From Variovorax sp. J22G73 (lineage in GTDB: Bacteria > Pseudomonadota > Gammaproteobacteria > Burkholderiales > Burkholderiaceae_C), in the NCBI RefSeq assembly GCF_030317035.1, contig NZ_JASZYK010000020.1, positions 1 through 64,000 of the forward strand: a DNA stretch of 64,000 nt, written 5' to 3'. The translations under genes were made by a program, and so were the position numbers. Under the pieces are notes generated by a model. The model saw only the letters and a list, made by a program, of their open reading frames with translations, did no database searches and was not told the origin of the DNA. This document shows, piece after piece, positions 8,316 to 16,075 of this stretch. Position 1 is the first letter of the stretch; the number at the start of each line of letters is the position of its first letter.

Positions 8316-8654
8316 TCACGCGTCTTCCAAACATACGTCGAGTTGCGCCAGCAGTGAGCAAAGCGTGACGAGCGATTCTTCAGCTGCTTCCAGCTTCTGC
8401 TCGACAAGACCGTTCCTCAGCCGCTCTAGTTCGCCGCGGATCGCACTGAACAGGTTCTCGATGCGTTTATTCGCGTCACTCGCCGCCGGAAATGCAGGCA
8501 CGCTACGGCGATACAGCTCAAATTCTCGTTCTGTGTCTTCGACCTGAATGCCAAGTTCGTAGGCATACCACTTTGGAGAAAGAAAGTCCTGGCGGGCAAG
8601 CGCTTTCCCGATGTCCTGTCGCTTGTTCTGCAGGCTCCGGATAAATGCTCGCAT
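8316..8654 (-). CDS. Helical hypothetical protein overlapping phosphoesterase C
   Basis: 112 residues starting at ATG 8654, which overlaps the stop of the upstream phosphoesterase as TGATG. The C-terminal half (NKRIENLFSAIRGELERLRN, then EQKLEAAEESLVTLCSLLAQ) is strongly helical and probably coiled. A start 13 codons earlier is possible, but the TGATG overlap favours this one. Family unknown. Translational coupling to a phosphoesterase repeats the arrangement of the operon at 7484-5522, where a small helical protein also accompanies the enzymes. Confidence 0.7.
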   Translation of the reverse strand: MRAFIRSLQNKRQDIGKALARQDFLSPKWYAYELGIQVEDTEREFELYRRSVPAFPAASDANKRIENLFSAIRGELERLRNGLVEQKLEAAEESLVTLCSLLAQLDVCLEDA

Positions 8655-9484
8655 CACTGGGTCTCCTGCTCTCTGTTGAAAGCCGGTGGCCAAGCAAAAA
8701 ACGACCCCATGTCGACGCCGAATGCCGCAAACGGTGACGACGCGCCCATCAATCCGTCGCGCACATAGTCGATGTCTTCGTGATGATGCCCATGCACGAG
8801 AAGCTTGGCGCCGAGCGCGACCGCCAAGTCATCAAGCACCTGGAATCCGCGTGGATGCGCAGAAGGGGCCTCGTGCGTCACGAGGATGTCTGCTTGCATG
8901 GAAGACAGCGCTTCGACCTCCTCAGGAAAGATGCTTGAGAAGTGCTTTCGCGCATAGCCGCCGCGCCACTGATCCACAGCGCCGGCTTTGCCTCGACGCG
9001 CGTGCGCGAGCAATGCCTCGCGCGAAATAAAACGCGCTCGGGACGTCGGATGGGCCGGATCCCAGATTTTTTTCCTGAAGACACCTCCTAGTCCAGCAAT
9101 CCTGTAGCCTGCGATCGTCTCGACACGGCCATGCAGATTTCGGTCACCGAGCTTCGATCCAAACAGGTGATCGAAGTCTTGGTCGCTGTCGGTGTCATGG
9201 TTGCCGTGGATGAACCACACCTGCGTCTGGTCGAGAATGGAAGATAACTCGACGTGCAGTGGTTGGCGTGGCTGCAGGTCGCCCAGCAGCACGATGGCCA
9301 CAGGCAGAAAACGTTTTACCGTCTCAACAACGGACAAGAACTCGCCATGCGGGTCACCACAGAAAATGAGGCCTTCCCTGTAGCCGCTCGGGGAATTTCC
9401 CTGATGCTCTGGATTTCGGCGTTCGTCAGAAGACTTCCCCATCGCCGCGGGCGAAGAGGTGTAAAAGTGAGAGCGAAAGGTCAT
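8654..9484 (-). CDS. Calcineurin-like metallophosphoesterase C (divergent)
   Basis: Up to 276 residues; the first 36 are probably not part of the fold and the start is uncertain (ATG 9484 or 9442, neither with a good ribosome site). Motifs: CGDPHGEF near 43-50, LLGDLQ near 72, GNHDTD near 95, THEAPSAHPRG near 205, and GHHHED near 230. The GDxHG opening and the spacing differ from phosphoesterases A and B and are nearer the phage-type or DNA-end phosphoesterase style. The middle region carries an insert with YARKHFSSIFPEEVEALSSM. It is a separate lineage, so the cluster is not simply one gene duplicated. Confidence 0.8.
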   Translation of the reverse strand: MTFRSHFYTSSPAAMGKSSDERRNPEHQGNSPSGYREGLIFCGDPHGEFLSVVETVKRFLPVAIVLLGDLQPRQPLHVELSSILDQTQVWFIHGNHDTDSDQDFDHLFGSKLGDRNLHGRVETIAGYRIAGLGGVFRKKIWDPAHPTSRARFISREALLAHARRGKAGAVDQWRGGYARKHFSSIFPEEVEALSSMQADILVTHEAPSAHPRGFQVLDDLAVALGAKLLVHGHHHEDIDYVRDGLMGASSPFAAFGVDMGSFFAWPPAFNREQETQ

Positions 9485-9813
9485 AGCGTCAAGGGTTTCA
9501 GCGGCCGTTGCGTTGGTTGAAAAAGCAACCCTCTAGCTGTGAAGCGAGTGGACGAGCCTTTCGGCCGGATAACTCCAGGCTGCCCCGATGATTCGCTCGA
9601 GTGCCACCCGTTGGGCTGGTCCCATTCGCTCTCGAGATTCGACTGCAACTTGTCGTCGAAGAGATTTCGCGCTTCCGTCTGTCCAAAGGACGTGGCAACA
9701 AAACGGCTTGCGACTGGACGCAAGCGAACCGTGCATCGATCTTGAGGGATGACGATGCGTGCCGAACGTCCAACCAAGGCTTCTGCTTCTTTGCAATCCG
9801 ATTTCAGAAACAT
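9481..9813 (-). CDS. Possible small protein, second of an overlapping pair
   Basis: 110-residue open frame beginning MFLKSDCKEAEALVGRSARI, with the middle (EARNLFDDKLQSNLESEWDQ) looking protein-like. Its ATG lies 10 bases inside the end of the ORF at 9804-10130. Its stop overlaps the start of phosphoesterase C. Codon use is less biased than in neighbouring genes and other frames are also open here, so this may be a remnant. Confidence 0.3.
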   Translation of the reverse strand: MFLKSDCKEAEALVGRSARIVIPQDRCTVRLRPVASRFVATSFGQTEARNLFDDKLQSNLESEWDQPNGWHSSESSGQPGVIRPKGSSTRFTARGLLFQPTQRPLKPLTL

Positions 9814-10637
9814 GAACGATCTTGCTCACTACAGAAGGGACAGGTCACGAAAAACTCTTGATCTTCGGCAAGAGACGATCGGATCGACCGCAAATGGGTT
9901 GCGCTCTCGACGAACAGCGGGAAGCCGCCTTCACGGACATCTACAACCGCGCGGAGAACGAAGCTTAATTCGATTTTCGCATACAATTCGCCGGGGTTCA
10001 ACAGCCGATGTGAAAGCAGTTGAACCACGCCACGAATGAGGATTGGCAGTTTCGGGATGGTGGGCGCGGCCAAGCTGGTAGCTACGAGTGAAGTGCGCGA
10101 ATTTTCGGATCCGGTGAGCATGAATTTCATGCGATAGGCCGCGGCGCGCCAACGCGTTGTTCTCTAGATCCAGTCTTGAATTCGCTAGTCCTCCCACGGG
10201 TCGCGGATTGCGCGGGCAACTCGTCGCTCGGCAGGCGATGGAGGCAGGCGCCGCCCACGCCGACTCAGGCAGCGATTCGAGCGCCTGTGACGACGTGACT
10301 CTTCGTGGCAGGCCGAAGTGTGTTTCCCGCACCTACCGACCTCACGCTGGTGTTGGCGAAGTACGGCCTGCACACGTCATCTATCTGGTCAGGTGGCACG
10401 CGCGAGCGAGGAAATTCCATTCACTCGCTGGCGCAGCGCGTGACCGGCCGGCGTGGACCGAGCAGCATCATCTGGCCCTCCAATCGCATTTTCAGGCTGC
10501 GTCCGCCCTGGCAACTAGCGCGATGCTTAGACATCGCGCAATGGTGCGCATGCGACTTGTGGAAACGACAAAGCGTCGCCGACGCTACGGGCATGTCGCG
10601 ATCTCGATCACGAGCCGGGGATATGCGCGTTGCCAGC
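9485..10637. other. Stretch with two weak small ORFs and decayed sequence
   Basis: Apart from the low-confidence ORFs at 9481-9813 and 9804-10130, nothing is supported. From about 10185 to 10630 several frames stay open but none has protein-like composition. Confidence 0.4.
9804..10130 (-). CDS. Possible small hypothetical protein
   Basis: 108-residue frame starting MKFMLTGSENSRTSLVATSL, with an in-frame TAG 36 bases upstream. Codon use is coding-like, and a strand-rich centre (LYAKIELSFVLRAVVDVREG) is followed by a Cys pair in TCPFCSE that could bind metal. The following ORF overlaps its last codons. No family is recognised. Confidence 0.45.
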   Translation of the reverse strand: MKFMLTGSENSRTSLVATSLAAPTIPKLPILIRGVVQLLSHRLLNPGELYAKIELSFVLRAVVDVREGGFPLFVESATHLRSIRSSLAEDQEFFVTCPFCSEQDRSCF

Positions 10638-11409
10638 TCAGTTGCGTGTCGCCCCGTAGCCTCGCGGATTCCACACCACGCGGCAGCGGCGCACGTTGTA
10701 TTCGAAGCACTCGTGGGTGTGGCCGTGAATCCACGGTACCGGCACATCGAAGAGAGCGTCTGGCAGTTCGTTCACGAAGGCGCAAGAAGTCCAGTCATCG
10801 GCAAAGCGCGCAGCGAGTGAGCGTCGATGTGGTGCATGGTGAGTGACGACCACGGTAGGGCCGCTGAACGGCTGGCGCAGCCTGTCGAGCAACCAGGCGC
10901 ACTGGAAACGATGGATGGCGCAGGTGTCCTCAGCCGTGAGAACGCGCACCGGCGGGTTACGCCTGGCTTTTCAGGCGACCTCCAAATCCGTGATTAGGAT
11001 CATCGCGTAGTCGACTAACAGTCTGGTGGTTGTCTTTTTGTGCGCCGCTGGATCGCTGCGCCGGCCCTGCGGAGTATCGAGTGCCAAGGCGAAACCGGTC
11101 CGCAGGGTGGCTCCGAGGAACCGCACCCCGCCAATCAGCGCCTCGCCTGCATCCAGCAGATGCACACGCCCGTCGCTGGTTGCGGCGCGCATCGTCCGGA
11201 ACCGTGTCCATAGGGCCACGATAGAACTCATGGTTGCTCGGCACATTAACGACGAGTTCGTCGCCGAAGCGCGCGCCCGCCCACTCGACTGCGCGTTGAG
11301 CGGGTGAATGAACGTCTCCGGCAAGCACGGCAACATCGAACTCGACGTCGCGTGGCGGCTCGAATGCAGCGCATTCGAGGTGCAGATCCGAGGCGATGAG
11401 GATTTTCAT
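10638..11409 (-). pseudogene. Frameshifted calcineurin-like metallophosphoesterase (paralogue of A and B)
   Basis: Three consecutive frames assemble into one phosphoesterase related to A and B. From 11409: MKILIASDLHLECAAFEPPR, then LAGDVHS and PSNHEFYRG. After a shift near 11190: EALIGGVRFLGATLRTGFAL and LLVDYAMILITDL. After a second shift near 10960: GPTVVVTHHAPHRRSLAARF, IHGHTHECF and CRVVWNPRGYG. All metal-site motifs survive in pieces, with GNHE altered to SNHE. A short segment before the second shift is missing. It is a third copy of the A/B type 3.4 kb away, now broken. Confidence 0.85.
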
Positions 11410-12812
11410 ATGCGTGCGCTCGCGCGCCGAGCAAGAACCGCATGGCGCATTGTTTCGGTCACCGCCTGGCCCATGCGCACGACCGTTGCGCAACGTTTGC
11501 CGTCTCGTCTTCTCGTCAGATCTGCTGATCGACCGCGACGAACGATGCGATCAGCCGCTCCGGCGGATCGAACAGCAACAAGTTCTTCATCTGGCGATGG
11601 CGCCGCGAGAGCATGCGCCACGGCTTTCCGTGCAGCAGTTCGGTGGCGCGTACCACCCTGTGCGCACGCACATCAAACAATGACTGATTGCGTTGCGCGA
11701 AGCCGAACAGCGGCGTCTCCAGGTCGTTTGGCCATGTGTGGGTATACGGGCCTTCCACACCTTTGAGCGACATCGCCTGCTCGAACTCTCCGCAACCGCC
11801 GTAGCCGTAGTGCATGGCAAATTCCGCAGCCCTGGAAGCCGAGACCTCATTGACTAGTGCACGGCCCTCACGGCCTTGGTGAACGCGGCGCTGCTACGCG
11901 GCCTAAACGTCCCGGGATCCAACGATGGCCCGGCCGCGACATGGACGGGCCGCATCGCCGGAGGCGCAGCCAAACACACAAGCGCGCCTGGATCGACGTC
12001 AGAAGGTCGTGAGGCTCCGAGAGAAGACGTGCGTGCTCCAGCGTCGTCCAGAACTGGTGCAGGTCCTCCAAAGCGCCACGCAGCACGTCCAGCCACATGC
12101 GGGCCTCGCCCACATCATCCCCTTCTTGTTACGCCCTTCTCTGTTCGCAAAGAGCCGCTCGACAAGGCCCCCCATGGCCCATCGAGTTCTGTCGAGCGTG
12201 CGCGAGCCGCGAGGAGGTCCTGGCGTACCAGGGCGGCTTCCACGTCGAGTGAGATTTCTTGAAGTACTGCAATCCGTCACTGGTGGTGAGCCCCTCTTGA
12301 AGACGATGGATGCGAGCGATCCTTACCCTGAGCAACCAGCGGCTGCCCATGGCGCCGCGATTGCAAGGCTGTGCACCCGCAGCCGTTCGCTGGCGGCATT
12401 GGCGCTGCGTACGCGCTGTGGCTCTGGATCCCCGCGGCGCGGGCTCGAAACTCGCTCGCCAGGCCATCTGCGCCTTTCCAGTGTGCGCGTGCACGAATTG
12501 CGCGCAAGGTTGCCCCGAGCTGCTGCGCGTGCCTGCGCACCCGGTCAGCCCCGCCAAGCGACGTGCCATCGCGTGAAGTGCAAAGTCATCGCCAGTGCGA
12601 CGCTGGCGAAGATGCAACGGATCCGGTGCTGCAGATAGACTGCGAGGCCTTTTTGGCTTTTTGCCACAAAGTCGTGGACTGCCGTCATGCCCGCTAACAA
12701 ACGTTCTGCCGAATGAAGCGTCATTCGAGCGGCAAGGGGTTACCAGCATGAATTCGGTTTTCGCATAATTTTTGCTCGCCCGCAAGGTTCGGCCACTGAA
12801 ACAAGTGGCTCC
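11410..12812. other. Decayed stretch between phosphoesterase pseudogene and XRE gene
   Basis: No intact gene is supported. Protein-like runs occur in several minus-strand frames: MTAVHDFVAKSQKGLAVYLQ (from about 12687), ISLDVEAALVRQDLLAARAR (about 12250), and MWLDVLRGALEDLHQFWTTL (from about 12100), before the better segment at 11516-11893. They look like one or two genes broken by frameshifts. The families are unknown. Confidence 0.4.
11516..11893 (-). pseudogene. Probable 3' part of a broken gene of unknown family
   Basis: The frame is open from just below a stop near 11895 and has strong coding-type codon use: ALVNEVSASRAAEFAMHYGY, then FGFAQRNQSLFDVRAHRVVR and FDPPERLIASFVAVDQQI before the stop. 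The nearest internal ATG is at 11815 (99 residues), but coding character extends upstream of it without a start. It is therefore likely the tail of a longer gene whose front is the MWLDVLRGALEDL frame at about 11990-12100, cut by a frameshift. Function unknown. Confidence 0.5.
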
Positions 12813-13091
12813 ATGCAAAAGAACTCACCCCATCGCCGCGAAAACAGGATCCTCGCGGCCATCCTCAAGGAACTGCGCCTCAATGTCGGCCTCAACCAGA
12901 TCGATCTCGCGGCTCGGGCGCAAATGCGCCAAAGCGACGTCTCGAAGATCGAGACCGGCGTGCGCCAGATCGACTACCTCGAGCTGCGCCAATGGCTGGC
13001 TGCCACCGATTTCGACGTCGCGAGCTTCGAGGCCGAGTTTGCATCCCGAGTCGAGCGCATGGGACTCACCCACCCCCCCAAAGCCAAGTAG
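12813..13091 (+). CDS. XRE-family helix-turn-helix regulator
   Basis: 92 residues; a Cro/C1-type helix-turn-helix spans about 10-65 (ENRILAAILKELRLNVGLNQ, then IDLAARAQMRQSDVSKIETG and LRQWL). It is the only intact plus-strand gene in the first 30 kb. Such small XRE proteins act as antitoxin or element repressors. Its neighbour is a decayed integrase gene, so it is likely the regulator of the element that once moved here. The HipA gene lies 11 kb away and is not obviously its partner. The ribosome site is weak. Confidence 0.75.
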   Translation: MQKNSPHRRENRILAAILKELRLNVGLNQIDLAARAQMRQSDVSKIETGVRQIDYLELRQWLAATDFDVASFEAEFASRVERMGLTHPPKAK

Positions 13092-13308
13092 CGCTTCGTC
13101 TGGCACGCCACCCGACAGGTGACGTCAGGTCGCGTCACGCCGCTTCCCGTGCGCGCGCTGCGAGGGATGCCGTGCACCCTTGCGAGCCAGCCGGCGCGCA
13201 CCGCCACGAGCGCAGTTGCGCAGGGTGCCGCCCTCTCCCGCCACAGCATTGCCCTTCGGAACCGGCGTCACCTCGATGCCCTTGATAAGATCTTCGCCGC
13301 GTCGATGA

Positions 13309-14330
13309 TCAAGTTCTCTTGGGCAGCGCGGGCGATGACGCCGCTTGCGACACTTCCAAGGCATCGGCCCAGGCGCAAAGGATCGGGCGGAGGCGCTCGA
13401 TGGCCACGCCGCGGTTGTAGGTCTCGATCAGCGAAGAACCCACCGTGTGGTCCAGGACGAGTTCAATGTCATCGCGGTCGAACTCACGGTGCCCCTGCGC
13501 TGTCGTTTGGGCATCGGCCCACGTCGAAAACGCGCTGCGCCAGCTGTGAGGGCTGTGCAGCCCGGCCAGGCCCAGGCCTTCGCGAAAGTGCCATTACATG
13601 GTCTCGGCGGTGATGTGGGTCGCCTAGTTGTAAGGGCCGAAGAAGACGTAGTCGCTTTGCCGCTCGAGCTTGTGCAGCATCGCCGCCAATTGCGGGGCCA
13701 GGGGAACGTCATGGAAGGCGCGCCAGCCCCGGTCACTGGCCTAGGGTCGGCGACCATCGGCTTCATCATGTCGCGCGGGAAGGGCACGACCGCGTTCTCC
13801 AGGTACATACGCCCACTTCAGCGCGACCGCGTTGGATACTCGCAAGCCGGTATGGGCGAGAACGACATGGCACAACCACACTTAGAAGCATGCCGGCGAG
13901 TCGTCGCGCACGATGATGGCCAGGCGCACAATTTCAAGGATGGCGGGTAGGTCCTCTTGCCCATTTTGCTATCCAGACGGTACTTGCGGATACGGGAATT
14001 GGGCCGTAACGAGGTCAGCGGCGTGGCATCGATGCAACCGATCTCGATTGCATGATTCGCCGTGGCCCGCACCAGGGACAGCACCTTGTACGCAATCGAG
14101 ACGAAGTCCTGCGCGCACCGCTCGATCGACCCCATGGCGACGGGCACGCTGGTAGTGCACATGGGCGTCTTCCACAACAGGTGCGGCTTAAGGTGGTTGT
14201 CCAAGTGCCCGCGAACCTCTTTGGAGTACTTCGGATCCCAGAACTTGGAGTCGGTATTCAACCGCCAATACAGGTCGGCGATCGTGCCGAACATGGCGCG
14301 TTCGTCGATCCGAGCGCCCAGGAGGTGCAC
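13309..14330 (-). pseudogene. Tyrosine recombinase (phage/island integrase) pseudogene
   Basis: Frames from about 14330 downwards assemble into an integrase. The core-binding region reads IADLYWRLNTDSKFWDPKYS, then HLKPHLLWKTPM. After a frameshift near 13970 the catalytic domain appears: box I Arg in LAHTGLRVSNAVALKW, the H-x-x-R box in HSPHSWRSAFSTW near 13525-13563, and the H-to-Tyr segment LDHTVGSSLIETYNR near 13417-13461. In-frame stops lie near 13624 and 13593, and another near 13741. The end is the TGA at 13309. The enzyme is dead but the full catalytic set is visible. Confidence 0.8.
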
Positions 14331-14546
14331 CTTGCGGAAGGTTGTGGGGCTGAAGGCCTCGTTCGCAGGGGCAAAAACACCCGGGGTCCCCCTGTTTTCA
14401 GACCGAAAAAGCCTGGCGGCCCACCAGCGAAAAATCAGAACCGTGAACCGGTCCTTCAGGGGGAAGATGGTGGAGCTGGAGGCATGCGAACTGTCCATGA
14501 GTGTTTGCGGCAGCGCGGCTCCAAAAATGAACTGGAAGGTGAGGGA

Positions 14547-14824
14547 GACTCCCAAAAGTTCTCCGCTTCCGCTCAGATGCTGGCGCTCAACAGCTTCACT
14601 CAGAATCCCATATCCACTCCGGTTTTGCCCCAAAACTTCTCCACAAAGTCCCATATCCACTCCGGAAACTCCCAAAACTTCTCCGGAAACTCCCAAAACC
14701 TCTCCGGAAACGCATCTAAGTCATTGATTCATATTGGTTTTTTCGCCCCTAAAGGTATTAAAGAGATAAAAGAGATTAAAACTTCCTAAAGCGAGCGCGG
14801 GAAAGCGGAGAACTTTTGGGAGTC
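14547..14824. repeat. Iteron array with flanking inverted copy and AT-rich stretch (origin-like)
   Basis: Five contiguous units of 20-22 bases start at about 14601, 14621, 14643, 14664 and 14685. The last two are near-identical (ggaaactcccaaaacttctc type) at exactly 21-base spacing; two others share cccatatccactcc. A further copy stands alone at 14547-14568, and a 22-base perfect inverted copy of it lies at 14803-14824. Between array and inverted copy is an AT-rich segment with tandem aaagagat words (about 14760-14777). Direct iterons, an AT-rich region and an inverted iteron together are the layout of iteron-plasmid origins and rep operators. No rep gene is present in the window. Confidence 0.6.
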
Positions 14825-15212
14825 GTGGACCATGAATCTCAGGCGAAAAGTCACCCTGTTTGGGCAAATTTCACCCGAAGCCCCCAAGAGGCATCAAACC
14901 ACGTAGCTTCGAGGCCAGCGCGCAACGCGCCGTGACTCGTTCTCCCACAACGGGTGTGGGAAATTGCTCCGTGATCGCCCAATCCAGAAAACCGTATGAG
15001 AGAACAGGGGCGCGAGGCGATATGCGTGCGAGTGGCTAACGCGCGCGGCGTGAATGTCCGACAGGTCCACACAGCAGGAGGGCCGAACATGACAGTTCGA
15101 CATTGGCTTACCTAGAACTCCCATGCGTAAACCGCGTCGCCGACCTGCAAGCTCCCGCCCGATCCCGCCTCGCGGCTTGCTTTACGCACAGGCCGAACCG
15201 GTGCGGAGCGAG
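14825..15212. other. Intergenic, nothing recognised
   Basis: No coding frame is supported. This is where a rep gene reading from the inverted iteron might be expected, but no frame longer than about 80 codons with protein-like composition is present on either strand. Confidence 0.4.
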
Positions 15213-15835
15213 TCAGGGTCGCTTTGAGGGGCTTTGGGCGGATTGCGGGGCAGGTGGTGAAGCCGGCAAACTGGAGGCACCGCGCATGGAGGCTCCCAGA
15301 AAATCCATGAGTGTCACTTCCAGTTCCTCGCGGTTGCCTGGGCCTGCACTGCCTTCAGACAATCGAGCGAAACGGCTTCGCGGGCCTTGTCTATGACCGA
15401 CTTGAACACGGTCGTTCATGAAGTTGTAGCGCCAGTAAAGCGTCTGCACCGGTGTATCGGAACTGAGCCAGCAACTCGCCATGCATCTGCTCGTTAGGAG
15501 CGAGATTGGTCGCCAAGAACACGTGCAGGATCTGCTCGACGCTCGCGGGCAGGTCTGCGCGCGTCGCCTGAGTGCGCACGGCCTCAAGCGCTGCAGTGCG
15601 CGACGCGCTCACCCTTTCAGCGAGCTTGGAAGACGGCCTTAACGAGGATGTTTTTCGAGCCGAAGTGGTAGTTCACCGACGCGACGTTGACGCCCGCGAG
15701 CATCGTGACGTCGCGCAAGGACGCCTTCTCGATGCCATGACTTGCAAGCAGAGTCTCAGCGGCCCGCAGATTTTCCCGGCGGACTGGGCGTGCCCAAGGC
15801 GGAACGGCAGCGCAGGCTTGGCTCAGCGGTTTCAT
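15213..15835 (-). pseudogene. TetR-family regulator, frameshifted
   Basis: The N-terminal DNA-binding domain is clear: RENLRAAETLLASHGIEKAS, then LRDVTMLAGVNVASVNYHFG and SKNILVKAVFQ, the classic TetR helix-turn-helix ending in the YHFG-x-K motif. The frame then breaks near 15615 and continues as ALEAVRTQATRADLPASVEQ and FLATNLAPNEQMHGELLAQF, and after a second shift near 15420 as LYWRYNFMNDRV. These match the effector-domain layout of AcrR-like regulators. At least two frameshifts make it non-functional. No dedicated target gene remains next to it. Confidence 0.75.
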
Positions 15836-16075
15836 CGAGGAGATGAAGGCCTCGGACTTCGTGGCGCAGGCGCTGGCGCGACACGCAATCGAGGGCGCGG
15901 CCGTGGCTCCCGCAAGCCGCTAAAGCTATCCATCCGCCAGCCTCTCCCATGAGAGAACAGGGAGCAGACTCAGGGTCGAATTGGTCGAGGGCTTCCCCCA
16001 ACGCATGCTGCATCGGCAGCGGTCTCACGATTTACACCCCGCACGTCCTGACAGAGCAAGGCTGGCACCTTCTCC

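Noticed and set aside
13818..14696. A single 292-residue protein spanning iterons and integrase
   Set aside because: Its first 60 residues are the translation of the iteron repeats, and its end runs out of frame of the integrase; only the middle is real coding sequence.
14601..14710. CRISPR array
   Set aside because: The repeats abut each other at 21-base spacing with no spacers and no cas genes; the layout is that of iterons.
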